Origin: an uncultured Oscillospiraceae bacterium
GTDB lineage: Bacteria > Bacillota > Clostridia > Oscillospirales > Oscillospiraceae
Length of the DNA stretch: 64,000 bases
Direction of reading: 5' to 3'
NCBI GenBank assembly: GCA_944385095.1
Contig: CALWVS010000001.1
Location: forward strand, 124,001 to 188,000
Part shown: in pieces, positions 50,701 to 58,836 of the stretch
Layout: every line of letters begins with the position of its first letter
Numbering within the stretch: the first letter of the stretch is position 1
Notes under the pieces: model-generated
What the model saw: the letters and a program-made list of their open reading frames with translations, nothing else
Database searches by the model: none
Told to the model about the DNA's origin: nothing
Made by a program: the position numbers and the translations under genes

Positions 50701-52824
50701 TTAGTAGGGTTCACAGTTCAGTTCAAAATAGCTTTTGCTATACTGGCAGGTAGGGCAAATTTCGGGGGCAGATGTACCCACGACAATGTGACCACAGTTG
50801 CGACATTCCCACACTTTTACTTCACTTTTTTCAAACACCTGTGCAGTCTCCACATTGTGAAGCAATGTACGGTAACGCTCCTCATGGTGCTTTTCAATGG
50901 CTGCAACCAGACGGAATTTGGCAGCCAGTTCAGGGAATCCTTCCTCCTCGGCTGTTTTAGCAAACCCATCATACATGTCGGTCCACTCGTAGTTTTCGCC
51001 TTCCGCAGCGTGTTTTAGGTTGTCTGCTGTACTTCCTAAGCCATGGAGTTCTTCAAACCACAGTTTTGCATGGGCTTTTTCATTTTCAGCCGTTTTCAGA
51101 AACAGTGCTGCAATTTGCTCATAGCCTTCATTTTGTGCAATAGAAGCATAATAGGTATACTTGTTGCGGGCTTCAGATTCCCCTGCAAAAGCAGCCAACA
51201 GATTTTTTTCTGTCTGGGTTCCAGCGTATGGGTTGCCAGCTTTTGAGGGACCTTCTTCTATCTTTTGGAATACAGAAGCAGGCTGTTTGCAGAGGGGACA
51301 CACAAAGTCATCTGGTAGGGTTTCTCCCTCATAAATATATCCACAAATGCTACATTTCCACTTGCTCATAGAAGATGGTACTCCTTTCGATGTTTCAATA
51401 GAAGATGGATCAGCCATAGTTTCATGCCCTGATTTTTTTTGTATTAAATCGCTGCAATCAGTATACATAGTATGCAGCATTTTTTCTGCCAATTCGCTCA
51501 GAGGATGCCCATAAAAGGATTCATAAAGGGCTTTAATTTCTGGGTTTTCATGACTTTTTCGTAAGGTCATACCAGTGTCTCGCTGATACAGTGCAGAAAT
51601 ACGTTTTTTCCGTATTTCATCCATATTGCCTGCCATATTTTTTGGCTGTCCACCGCCGCCAATGCAGCCACCAGGGCATGCCATCACCTCTACAAAATGA
51701 TAGGTTTTTTGGCTGTTTTTCATCTCATCTAAAAAAGCTTTGGCATTGGCAGTTCCATAGATAACAGCCACGTTGACAACCTGCCCGGCAATGTCCACCT
51801 GTGCTTCCCGTACACCTTCATAGCCTCTCACAGGGGTGAGCTGTAAAAGGGTGTCTGGTGCTTTTTGCTCTGTCAGATATTCGTAAGCAGTACGCAGGGC
51901 GGCTTCCATTACACCACCGGTATTTCCAAAAATCACACCAGCTCCTGATGCCTGTCCCATAAGAGAGTCATAGCATGAATCTTCTAAAGAATCCCATTCA
52001 ATTCCCACCTCTTTTGCCCAGCGTGCCACCTCTCTGGTGGTGAGTACCTGGTCTGTATCCCGCATATGGGGGATGTGGTGGTAATCAGCAGCGGCGTGCA
52101 TCTCCTCACGGCGTACTTCAAATTTTTTGGCAGTGCAAGGGGTTAGGGTCACATGGACGATTTGTTCTGGATTTAGTCCCATTTTTTCTGCAAAGTAGGT
52201 TTTTACAGTTGCACCCTGCATTCCAATGGGACTTTTTGCAGTAGAAAGGTGTGGTAAAAGTTCTGGTGCATAAATTTCTGTAAAGTGCACCCAACCGGGG
52301 CAACAACTGGTAAATTGGGGCAAGGGGCGGTCATGCTGGGTGACACGCCGAACCAATTCACTGGCTTCTTCGACAATGGTCAAATCTGCGGCAAAATTGG
52401 TGTCCAGAACATAGTCAACCCCCAACTTGCGCAGCAGAGCAACCATTTTTCCTTCCACAAAAGAGCCTGCATCCATGCCAAAGGCTTCCCCCAGTGCAAC
52501 ACGAACCGCAGGAGAGGTACTCACAATGACCACCTTATTTGGGTCAGAAATTGCTTCACGAACCAAGGGGCTTTCATCCCGTTCTGTGATGCTGTCTACG
52601 GGACAGGCATTGGCACATTGACCACAATAGATACAAATTGCCTGATGGTTACTTTCTTCCAGTGTGTAGGTACCATGTACCCCCATCTGGTTGGTACAAA
52701 CTTCCTTACACATGCCACAACGAATACATTTTTCTTCCCAGCGTAAAATACTGGGGTTGTCCTCCTCAATGGGAACACGGACAGAGAGTGGTAGATGTTT
52801 CAGTTTACTCACATTCCTTTCCAT
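50701..52824 (-). CDS. [FeFe]-hydrogenase fused to rubredoxin and rubrerythrin modules
   Basis: 707 residues in one frame. Residues ~25-90 hold two 4Fe-4S ferredoxin motifs ([23 protein letters not shown]). The H-cluster domain at ~95-430 has L1 TSCCPGWV, L2 TPCTAKKFE (Thr where CpI-type enzymes have Met) and L3 [14 protein letters not shown], then the small-subunit-like tail with RKSHENP to LHTMY. From ~488 a rubredoxin ([14 protein letters not shown]) leads into a ferritin-like rubrerythrin domain with diiron ligands in ESEAR, ENEKAHA and EKHHEERY, and a second rubredoxin-like knuckle ([14 protein letters not shown]) at the end. The order suggests electron flow from H2 to peroxide. The start is unsure: ATG 52824 overlaps perR by 20 bases and AAAGGA lies inside the frame. 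Confidence 0.9.
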   Translation of the reverse strand: MERNVSKLKHLPLSVRVPIEEDNPSILRWEEKCIRCGMCKEVCTNQMGVHGTYTLEESNHQAICIYCGQCANACPVDSITERDESPLVREAISDPNKVVIVSTSPAVRVALGEAFGMDAGSFVEGKMVALLRKLGVDYVLDTNFAADLTIVEEASELVRRVTQHDRPLPQFTSCCPGWVHFTEIYAPELLPHLSTAKSPIGMQGATVKTYFAEKMGLNPEQIVHVTLTPCTAKKFEVRREEMHAAADYHHIPHMRDTDQVLTTREVARWAKEVGIEWDSLEDSCYDSLMGQASGAGVIFGNTGGVMEAALRTAYEYLTEQKAPDTLLQLTPVRGYEGVREAQVDIAGQVVNVAVIYGTANAKAFLDEMKNSQKTYHFVEVMACPGGCIGGGGQPKNMAGNMDEIRKKRISALYQRDTGMTLRKSHENPEIKALYESFYGHPLSELAEKMLHTMYTDCSDLIQKKSGHETMADPSSIETSKGVPSSMSKWKCSICGYIYEGETLPDDFVCPLCKQPASVFQKIEEGPSKAGNPYAGTQTEKNLLAAFAGESEARNKYTYYASIAQNEGYEQIAALFLKTAENEKAHAKLWFEELHGLGSTADNLKHAAEGENYEWTDMYDGFAKTAEEEGFPELAAKFRLVAAIEKHHEERYRTLLHNVETAQVFEKSEVKVWECRNCGHIVVGTSAPEICPTCQYSKSYFELNCEPY
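51367..51386 (-). promoter_or_regulatory. Internal ribosome site and ATG at the hydrogenase-rubrerythrin joint
   Basis: On the minus strand AAGGAG (51381-51386) lies 11 bases before an in-frame ATG (51369) that begins [11 protein letters not shown], exactly the start of a conventional rubredoxin-rubrerythrin. Translation here would give a separate 222-residue protein (50701-51369). The site may be a relic of two once-separate genes or still active. Confidence 0.5.
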
Positions 52825-53200
52825 TCATGGTCTTTTTACAGTTCTCACATACATAAATCAATTTAAGGTCATAGGAGAGGATAGAAATCCCAGCCTTTGC
52901 CTCAAGTTGCTGTGTCAAATCACCCAAGTCCACATCTAGTAGTTGACCACATTGGTGACATACCAAATGGTCATGTCGCTGTATGTGGTCATAACGGTCA
53001 CACATCCCTTCTACAGATATTTTGCGAATGGCACCATCTTCACATAGCTTGTTTAGATTGTTGTAGATTGTAGCCAATGCCACCTGAGGATAGGAGTGCT
53101 GTAGTTCTGCAAAAATTTGCTCTGCCGTCATGTGGCGATTGGATGATGAGATAGTCTCTAAAATTTTTTTCCTGTACTTTGTCACAACACTCAACACCAA
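52805..53200 (-). CDS. perR: PerR-type Fur-family peroxide repressor
   Basis: 131-residue Fur-family regulator. The helix-turn-helix region is [20 protein letters not shown], and two CxxC pairs (CHQC, CENC) form the structural zinc site. The regulatory metal site reads [13 protein letters not shown] and then LLDVD: Asp at the two positions where PerR has Asp (B. subtilis D85 and D104) and His at the H91/H93 positions, favouring PerR over Fur. Peroxide would oxidise its histidines and release DNA. The frame opens with TTG, GTG, TTG and a later GTG (53185) without a clear ribosome site, so the start is uncertain. The stop overlaps the hydrogenase fusion gene. Confidence 0.88.
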   Translation of the reverse strand: MVLSVVTKYRKKILETISSSNRHMTAEQIFAELQHSYPQVALATIYNNLNKLCEDGAIRKISVEGMCDRYDHIQRHDHLVCHQCGQLLDVDLGDLTQQLEAKAGISILSYDLKLIYVCENCKKTMNGKECE

Positions 53201-53201
53201 T

Positions 53202-53216
53202 TTAGAATCATTCTAA
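53202..53216. promoter_or_regulatory. PerR box
   Basis: TTAGAATCATTCTAA is a perfect 7-1-7 palindrome that differs from the PerR consensus TTATAATNATTATAA at one symmetrical pair. It lies at the predicted transcription start of perR, so it should mediate autorepression and control the hydrogenase-rubrerythrin gene. Confidence 0.82.
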
Positions 53217-53221
53217 AAGTA

Positions 53222-53249
53222 ATTATATCGCTTCCCTGGTGTAAGTCAA
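53222..53249 (-). promoter_or_regulatory. Promoter of the perR-hydrogenase operon
   Basis: On the minus strand TTGACT (53244-53249), a 16-base spacer and TATAAT (53222-53227). The PerR box starts 5 bases downstream of the -10 element. Confidence 0.78.
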
Positions 53250-53293
53250 GGGAGAAGGAGAAAAGTAAAAAATTTTTGATGTTGTACACAAAA

Positions 53294-53326
53294 AAGCGGC
53301 ATTCTTTTTATGAAAGAATGCCGCTT
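53294..53326 (-). terminator. Terminator of tRNA-Ala
   Basis: AAGCGGCATTCTTT pairs with AAAGAATGCCGCTT around a 5-base loop, followed on the minus strand by TTTTTTGTG, 37 bases after the tRNA. Confidence 0.88.
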
Positions 53327-53362
53327 GGACAGGTAGGATATAGAATCCCCCTGTTATTTGGT

Positions 53363-53438
53363 TGGTGGACCTGATCGGATTCGAACCGACGACCCCCACA
53401 ATGCGAATGTGATGCGCTCCCAACTGCGCTACAGGCCC
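53363..53438 (-). tRNA. tRNA-Ala (anticodon CGC), CCA encoded
   Basis: The 76-base sequence folds into a full cloverleaf. The acceptor GGGCCTG pairs with CAGGTCC and contains the G3-U70 wobble that marks alanine tRNAs. The D stem is GCGC/GCGC, the anticodon loop TTCGCAT reads CGC, and the T loop is TTCGAAT. CCA is encoded at the 3' end. It has its own promoter and terminator. Anticodon CGC serves only the GCG codon. Confidence 0.96.
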
Positions 53439-53448
53439 GTATGTGTCT

Positions 53449-53476
53449 ATTATAGCAGAATTTAGAAAAAAGTAAA
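53449..53476 (-). promoter_or_regulatory. Promoter of tRNA-Ala
   Basis: On the minus strand TTTACT (53471-53476), a 16-base spacer and TATAAT (53449-53454), 10 bases before the tRNA. Confidence 0.78.
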
Positions 53477-53510
53477 GGGTTATGACAGAATAGAAATTTT
53501 GAAAAAGCAG

Positions 53511-53539
53511 TTGATTAAATGTGGAAAAGATAGTATAAT
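53511..53539 (+). promoter_or_regulatory. Promoter of the SRP RNA gene
   Basis: TTGATT (53511-53516), a 17-base spacer and TATAAT (53534-53539), divergent from the tRNA promoter. Confidence 0.82.
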
Positions 53540-53545
53540 AAAGCA

Positions 53546-53865
53546 CAGTTTTGCTCGGGCTTCGGCACGAGACAAGACCGCACTAGTTGGGGAGATAGCG
53601 GTGCCCTGTACCTGCAACCCGCTATAGCAGGGATGAATCCCGGTCCCCGGACGTGCGATGTGTCGTCTGACCTGAATAAGTGGTGATGATAGACCGGTCC
53701 TACGCAACGTAGCTCCGTGAACCGTGTCAGGCGGGGAACCGAGCAGCACTAAGCGGCCCGCTGCGTGTGCCGTAGGGTTACTGTTCTTGAGCTGGCTGTT
53801 CAGGTAACGGGCATATTGCATGATTCAAAGACCGGTGTGCGGTCTTGTCTTGTACCGAAGCTCTT
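53546..53865 (+). ncRNA. ffs: Signal recognition particle RNA, large bacterial type
   Basis: About 300 bases without a gene fold back on themselves. GCTTCGG near 53559 pairs with CCGAAGC near 53855, and GACAAGACCGCAC (53571-53583) pairs with GTGCGGTCTTGTC (53837-53849). The conserved domain IV segment GTCAGGCGGGGAACCGAGCAGC near 53727, shown as part of a longer match, has the GGAA tetraloop and the symmetric loop that bind Ffh. Length and long closing stem show the large form with an Alu domain, as in Bacillus scRNA. The position directly upstream of dnaX is the conserved Firmicutes arrangement. Exact ends are approximate. Confidence 0.9.
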
Positions 53866-53886
53866 TTATTTGGGGTGAATACCATC

Positions 53887-55557
53887 ATGTATCAGGCACT
53901 TTATCGAAAATGGCGTCCCAAAACCTTTGACGATGTAGTGGGACAGAATCATATTACAGAGACTTTAAAGCAACAGGTGGCGGGACAGCGATTGTCCCAT
54001 GCCTATCTCTTTACAGGCACAAGAGGAACAGGTAAAACCACCTGTGCTAAGATTTTATCCAGAGCTGTCAACTGCCTTTCTCCAGTCAGAGGCAATCCAT
54101 GTAACAACTGTGAAGCCTGTTTGGGAATTGAAAATGGTTCTATTTTGGATGTGTTAGAACTGGATGCAGCTTCCAACAACGGTGTGGATCAGGTGCGAGA
54201 GCTAAGGGAGGAGGCAGTTTATTCTCCAGCGGCTGTACGCAAACGGGTCTATATCATTGACGAAGTGCACATGTTGACCAATCATGCATTTAATGCACTG
54301 CTGAAAATTTTGGAAGAACCCCCGAGTCATCTTATGTTTATTTTGGCTACAACAGAACTGCACAAAGTACCAGCCACCATCAAATCTAGGTGTCAGCAAT
54401 TTGCCTTTAAACGTATCGTACCATCTCAAATTTCTCAACGGTTGCAATATGTGGCAAAACAGGAGCAACTACAACTGACCCCAGAAGGGGCAACACTGTT
54501 GGCAAGGCTTGCAGATGGTGGTATGAGAGATGCACTTTCTTTGTTGGATCAATGTTCCAGAGATGCTGTGATAGATGAAAAGTCTATTTTGGATACTCTG
54601 GGATTAGCTGGTAATTTGGAAACTGCTCGTATGTTGCAACTCGTAGCACGCCATGATACCAGTGGAGCACTGGAGAAGTTAGCTCGATTTTACCAGAACG
54701 GAAAGGATATTTCTACCATACTGGAGGAACTGTCCTGTTTGGTCCGGGACCTGTTGGTTTTAAAAACGGCTCCTAAGGGTGGAGAAACCTTGCTGACTGG
54801 TGGATATGATGAACAGACCATGAGGCGGTTGTGCGATGAACTGCCAGCTCCCAGGCTATTGTTTCTTTTAAAAAACTTACAGGAGACAATCCCACAGTTG
54901 ATTAGGAGCCGAAACAAGAGAATAGATGCAGAGTTATGTCTCATTCGGCTGTGTGACGAGAGTTTGGATGACTCTAACACAGGGTTGCTGGCTCGGATTT
55001 CTAATCTGGAACAGAGACTTGCAAGTGGGGTAGCTGTATCACAACCGACGCCGATTCAAACATTAGAAAATTTGGAAGAAGCCCCTAAAGTGGAGCAATC
55101 TGAATTGTCGCCGCAAGCAAAAGAAGAAATAGACACAATAAAGAGTGAGCCACAGATAGCACAACCCAAAGAAATTCAGTACCAAGATATAAGTTTGTTC
55201 TGGACTGATTTTGTGACAGCAATTAAGAGCAATATGCCTCCAATGACCATTCCTATTCTGACCAATCCAGATAAAATGGTGGGGGTTTGGAATCCGCCTT
55301 ATCTCAATTTGTGGGTGAGGGATTCATTCAACAAATCTGTGTTTACGAAGCCAGCAGTGATGGATCAGCTGGCAAAACAGGCAAAACTATACTTGAAACG
55401 TGAGGATGTTCAAATTGTGGTGCAGGAGGGAAAACTACCACAAGTGGGAAGTAGTTTAGAGACTGTACAGCATGATGAAATAAGTGGAGCACAGCAACAG
55501 GCAATGGAGCAGCTTTTGAAGTTTGGTGCACAGTTTGATAATATTGAAATTCAATAA
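53887..55557 (+). CDS. dnaX: DNA polymerase III subunit gamma/tau
   Basis: 556-residue clamp-loader ATPase. MYQALYRKWRPKTFDDVVGQ opens the protein, Walker A is GTRGTGKTT, and the zinc module includes NPCNNCEACLG. Walker B and sensor are IIDEVHML, and the arginine-finger region is near KSRCQQF. The AAA+ part ends near residue 370, and the variable tau tail (Glu/Gln-rich, then a WTDFVTAIK domain) follows. The ATG at 53887 is 8 bases after GGGGTG; the frame from 53845 would run back into the SRP RNA. I see no clear slippery heptamer for a gamma form. ybaB follows by 12 bases. Confidence 0.94.
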   Translation: MYQALYRKWRPKTFDDVVGQNHITETLKQQVAGQRLSHAYLFTGTRGTGKTTCAKILSRAVNCLSPVRGNPCNNCEACLGIENGSILDVLELDAASNNGVDQVRELREEAVYSPAAVRKRVYIIDEVHMLTNHAFNALLKILEEPPSHLMFILATTELHKVPATIKSRCQQFAFKRIVPSQISQRLQYVAKQEQLQLTPEGATLLARLADGGMRDALSLLDQCSRDAVIDEKSILDTLGLAGNLETARMLQLVARHDTSGALEKLARFYQNGKDISTILEELSCLVRDLLVLKTAPKGGETLLTGGYDEQTMRRLCDELPAPRLLFLLKNLQETIPQLIRSRNKRIDAELCLIRLCDESLDDSNTGLLARISNLEQRLASGVAVSQPTPIQTLENLEEAPKVEQSELSPQAKEEIDTIKSEPQIAQPKEIQYQDISLFWTDFVTAIKSNMPPMTIPILTNPDKMVGVWNPPYLNLWVRDSFNKSVFTKPAVMDQLAKQAKLYLKREDVQIVVQEGKLPQVGSSLETVQHDEISGAQQQAMEQLLKFGAQFDNIEIQ

Positions 55558-55569
55558 GGAGTGATTAGA

Positions 55570-55914
55570 ATGGCAAAAGGATTCGGAAGCCGTGGTATGG
55601 GTATGGGCGGCGGTATGAACATGAATATGATTAAGCAGGCCCAGAAAATGCAACAAGATATGATGCGGATGCAACAGGAATTGGAGGAAAAAACCTATGA
55701 AGCCAGTGCAGGTGGTGGAGTAGTCACTGCTGTTGTCACAGGAAAAAGGGAACTGAAAAGTCTGGATATTGACCCAGATGCTGTGGACCCAGAGGATGTG
55801 GAAATGCTTCAGGATATGATTGTTGCAGCAGTGAATGAGGCTATGCGTGCAGCGGAAAGTGATGCTGCCAATACGATGCAGAAATTGACAGGTGGTTTGG
55901 GGTTACCTTTCTAA
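55570..55914 (+). CDS. YbaB/EbfC nucleoid-associated protein
   Basis: 114-residue DNA-binding protein. After a Gly/Met-rich lead (GFGSRGMGMGGGMNMNM), the core helix IKQAQKMQQDMMRMQQEL and the strands EASAGGGVVTAVVTGKREL are typical of the family. The ATG at 55570 has AAGGAG 8 bases upstream. It follows dnaX, as usual, but recR, normally next, is missing; a strong terminator follows instead. Confidence 0.94.
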   Translation: MAKGFGSRGMGMGGGMNMNMIKQAQKMQQDMMRMQQELEEKTYEASAGGGVVTAVVTGKRELKSLDIDPDAVDPEDVEMLQDMIVAAVNEAMRAAESDAANTMQKLTGGLGLPF

Positions 55915-55946
55915 AAGAGAATAGACCATAAAATATAAATGAAAAA

Positions 55947-55991
55947 CAGTATGGAGAATTGCAGTCTTTGCAATTCTCCATACTGTTTTTT
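55947..55991. terminator. Terminator of dnaX-ybaB
   Basis: A perfect 17-bp stem (CAGTATGGAGAATTGCA and complement) around a 5-base loop is followed by TTTTTT. It lies between convergent units and is preceded by GAAAAA, so it may also end the flagellar transcript from the right. Confidence 0.93.
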
Positions 55992-56006
55992 GACAATACA
56001 CAACTC

Positions 56007-56180
56007 TTATGCATATACATCAATGTATTTTGCATCAGAGGGGGCAGGGAGCATATTGAGCACACCCTGAGCAACTGTCTCCTGAGTTTCCATAGCCTTT
56101 TTCGTCATAGCCAATGCATAGTCAAGTTGTAGGCTTGCAGCACTTGCAGACATAGAAGCGGATGCAATACTGGTTCCCAT
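56007..56180 (-). CDS. YjfB-like putative motility protein
   Basis: A 57-residue ORF, MGTSIASASMSASAASLQLD onward, ends YIDVYA. The Ser/Ala-rich start, LDYALAMTKKAMETQ helix and NMLP motif match the small YjfB family, found in motile Firmicutes and called putative motility protein; its role is not known. AAGGAGG lies 6-7 bases before the ATG. It is the last gene of the flagellar group, 18 bases after csrA. Confidence 0.82.
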   Translation of the reverse strand: MGTSIASASMSASAASLQLDYALAMTKKAMETQETVAQGVLNMLPAPSDAKYIDVYA

Positions 56181-56198
56181 AGAAAAACCTCCTTTTTA

Positions 56199-56441
56199 TC
56201 AATTCGGATTTATTTGAGAAAGTACCTGTTCCAAGCCCTCAAGGAAACCAGCGCTATCGGGTGTAACAGATGCTTGGTTGGCAGATACCGCCTCTTGAAG
56301 TTCACTACGAAGGATGAGTACATCTCTAGGAGCATTGATACCAAGACTTACAACACCACCAGAATCCACGGAGAGAACGGTCAATTCAATATGATCCCCA
56401 ATTACAAGGGATTCTCCTTCTTTTCGTCTTAAAATCAACAT
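56199..56441 (-). CDS. csrA: Carbon storage regulator CsrA
   Basis: 80-residue RNA-binding dimer that blocks translation, classically of flagellin (hag) mRNA. MLILRRKEGESLVIGD and VSLGINAPRDVLILR are the conserved RNA-contact strands; the tail is longer than in E. coli. The start overlaps fliW by 7 bases. FliW binds CsrA and flagellin in a partner-switch that ties flagellin synthesis to secretion, and both partners are encoded side by side here. Confidence 0.96.
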   Translation of the reverse strand: MLILRRKEGESLVIGDHIELTVLSVDSGGVVSLGINAPRDVLILRSELQEAVSANQASVTPDSAGFLEGLEQVLSQINPN

Positions 56442-56890
56442 CCTGCATCAGCCCCCTCTTTGTGAAACTCTGAGAGAGGGTGGCGCATATGATAGTCCTT
56501 CGTTTCCAAAATAACCTGTATCGCTGTTTTTTTATCAGGGTCTACCACAATGGGACATTTGAAATTCACTGTACTATCCTTCACAGGTTCCCGAACAGCA
56601 CATAGGACGTAATAGCACAGCTCATGGCTGTCTGAAACCTGCATAAAATCCAACTCCTCCTGAGAGAGTGTGGGGGTATAGGTAGGATTCAGGGAAAAAG
56701 GGTTCATTGCAACAAAAGCAAGCCCCGGGGTTTTAGTACTTTGAAAGCAAAGCAAATTTCCTTGGCTTCCATGAAATGGAAGCAAGGCAAATTCCTTCTC
56801 ATCCTCAAACCCAAAAAGCCCATTGGGGAATGAAAGCGCATCCTCTAATTCATACTCTATAGCCCCAAAATATTTTGTCAATAGTTGCAA
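56435..56890 (-). CDS. fliW: Flagellar assembly factor FliW
   Basis: 151-residue protein that antagonises CsrA and binds flagellin. FGAIEYELEDALSFPNGLFGFEDEKEFALLP is the family opening, quoted here as adjacent segments FGAIEYELEDALSF and NGLFGFEDEKEFALLP. VDPDKKTAIQVILE near residue 120 is also typical. The start is TTG, 6 bases after GGAGG, which is why the gene is easily called too short. It lies between the DUF6470 gene and csrA, as in Bacillus (yviE-fliW-csrA). Confidence 0.94.
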   Translation of the reverse strand: MQLLTKYFGAIEYELEDALSFPNGLFGFEDEKEFALLPFHGSQGNLLCFQSTKTPGLAFVAMNPFSLNPTYTPTLSQEELDFMQVSDSHELCYYVLCAVREPVKDSTVNFKCPIVVDPDKKTAIQVILETKDYHMRHPLSEFHKEGADAGC

Positions 56891-56903
56891 GAGAAACCTC
56901 CGA

Positions 56904-57509
56904 TCATGCTTTTACATCAATAGGTTCATAGTTTGGGTCAGAGGAAGGTGGAACATAGAGTGGACCGCCTACATACTTGACAATAATTTCAGGACGTTGT
57001 GTCATAACAAATTCAATGTCACCAGGGGTAAAGGTAAACTCGGACTGATTGATGCGCCAGTCCAACTGCAACTTGTCCATTTCGTAGCGGATGCTCATTT
57101 CCCCACCCTCCCACGACAGTTCAGGGGCAGCACTGGGAAGAAACTCCAAGTTAAGTTCCCTGGCCTCACCAATACTTTTCTGCTTAGCAAGCTGAGGGAT
57201 CACATCTTGGTCCAGTTTTGCTTCCATCATCATTCGTCCCTCCTGTGCGATGACTGAAGTTGCCTTATAAGCACTTTGAACACCTTTTTCAGCGGATTGT
57301 TCAATACTCTGTGCTGTAGTCGGGCAAACTGAACTGCGGGCTTCAAAGGTGTCAATATTGACACGAATGGGATGACTCTTAATGTTAAGACCACCTTTAT
57401 CGCGGGAAAGCTCCATCTGGGCTGTTCCACGGACATACTCCAGCTTCGCATCAGTGACCTTCATTTGAATTTCGATTGGGACGGTTGTTATTTCAATCAA
57501 CGGATTCAC
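56904..57509 (-). CDS. DUF6470 protein (YviE-like)
   Basis: 201-residue protein of the DUF6470 family, which includes YviE, encoded between flgL and fliW in Bacillus. The same position is kept here. Visible segments are a beta-rich N-terminus (PLIEITTVPIEIQMK), a central helix with KGVQSAYKATSVIAQEGRMM, and the end, where GDIEFVMTQRPEIIVKYVGG leads to a proline-rich tail. Function unknown; a link to hook-filament assembly is contextual. The start is GTG after GAGGAG. Confidence 0.85.
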   Translation of the reverse strand: MNPLIEITTVPIEIQMKVTDAKLEYVRGTAQMELSRDKGGLNIKSHPIRVNIDTFEARSSVCPTTAQSIEQSAEKGVQSAYKATSVIAQEGRMMMEAKLDQDVIPQLAKQKSIGEARELNLEFLPSAAPELSWEGGEMSIRYEMDKLQLDWRINQSEFTFTPGDIEFVMTQRPEIIVKYVGGPLYVPPSSDPNYEPIDVKA

Positions 57510-57601
57510 TTATGATCACACTCCTCTTATCTCGTTTCTCCGTAGATTTCTATATATGATAGGGCGAGGATAGGCTCCATCCATATACTCGCCTCATATC
57601 A

Positions 57602-58804
57602 TTAACGCAAATAGTCCATAAGGGACTGGGGGATCACATTGGTACCCACCTGTAGAGCCGCCTGATAACAGGTATTGGCTGCCATATATTCAGTGATAGC
57701 ATCTGCAGGATCACAGTCCTCAATGGTAGACCGCTCTTGATTCAAATTGAAGAAGGTATCATCCAGACGTTCTTGGTTGGTTTCCAGATAGGTTGCTTGA
57801 GCAGATAGGCTGGTGTGCTGTTCACTTAGGGCTCCCTGTGCCTGTGTGAATTTTGAGGTGAGACGGCAGGCGTCATCATAGTCACCAGAAGGACCCCAGG
57901 TACTCAGGGAACTGTCATCTGTATTGTGTTCATATTCACCGAAAATATCAGAAATCTTTAACATAATGGAGACAATATTCTTGGGGTCACCATCTTCATC
58001 TGTGCCAAACCCAAGGAAGTTTAGACCAGAGAGTGAGGAATCAAAAGCAGTAGAATCAATGACTTCCCCATTGTCATCCAGTTGAAATCCCAACCCAATA
58101 TCAACGAAAAGGGATTCATCTGCCATACTATTGAGTTCAGCAAGCGCATCTGAGTTGGTAAACAGCTGAATCGTGGAGCCGGGTTTCAGTTCCCCATCCA
58201 CTAACTCAGAATCGGGTACCGGAACAATATCCCCATTGGCATCTTCATAAAGCAATTCACCGTTTAAGCTGCGATATGGTTCATCGTTATCGGGTACATC
58301 TACCCTCCACCCACGGAAGGTAAGGCAGTCCCTGGGAGGCTGCTGGGCATTGTCGGTTTCAATGGCGAATGGTGGCTCACTGGTTTCCGCACCATTAAAT
58401 ATAAATTTATCTGAATATTTTCCGTTCATAGCCTGTACAATGGATTCAGCACCAGAACGGATAATTTTGCTGTAGGGCTGAAGGGAGTCCAAATTTGTCC
58501 CATTCAAACCACCCAAAGCAGGGGCTTCTGCCAGGTCGTGGGTCAACTCATTTAAAACCTGATCCTCAATAGACCAGGCAGTTTCCAATTTACTTAATAC
58601 TGACTGGTTATTCGTCGCCTGTGTGCGGGTGGCATTCAGGGAGCTATGGATATTGAATGCCCTGGTAGCCCCAGCTGGATTGGCAGAATAGGAGTCAAAA
58701 TTGCGTTTGGATAGTATTTTGTTCATGGAAGTATAGAGACTATTTGACACATTCGTCAAATTGTGCTTATACATATACATTGAACCATTGGTTGTAATTC
58801 GCAT
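57602..58804 (-). CDS. flgL: Flagellar hook-filament junction protein FlgL
   Basis: 400-residue second junction protein (HAP3). The flagellin-like N-terminal coiled coil (MYKHNLTNVSNSLYTSMNKI, ANPAGATRAFNIHSSLN) and C-terminal coil (NLNQERSTIEDCDPADAITE, with AANTCYQAALQVG) pair with FlgK and flagellin. The middle (about residues 135-310) is an enlarged variable domain compared with the ~300 residues of Bacillus FlgL. AGGTG precedes the ATG. It follows flgK by 32 bases in the same operon and is exported through the flagellar channel. Confidence 0.92.
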   Translation of the reverse strand: MRITTNGSMYMYKHNLTNVSNSLYTSMNKILSKRNFDSYSANPAGATRAFNIHSSLNATRTQATNNQSVLSKLETAWSIEDQVLNELTHDLAEAPALGGLNGTNLDSLQPYSKIIRSGAESIVQAMNGKYSDKFIFNGAETSEPPFAIETDNAQQPPRDCLTFRGWRVDVPDNDEPYRSLNGELLYEDANGDIVPVPDSELVDGELKPGSTIQLFTNSDALAELNSMADESLFVDIGLGFQLDDNGEVIDSTAFDSSLSGLNFLGFGTDEDGDPKNIVSIMLKISDIFGEYEHNTDDSSLSTWGPSGDYDDACRLTSKFTQAQGALSEQHTSLSAQATYLETNQERLDDTFFNLNQERSTIEDCDPADAITEYMAANTCYQAALQVGTNVIPQSLMDYLR

Positions 58805-58836
58805 AAAACATTCACCTCACTGGAGAGATTGATAGA

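Noticed and set aside
53887..55557. Programmed frameshift in dnaX giving a gamma form
   Set aside because: No clear A-rich slippery heptamer with a following stop in the -1 frame was found at the expected place.
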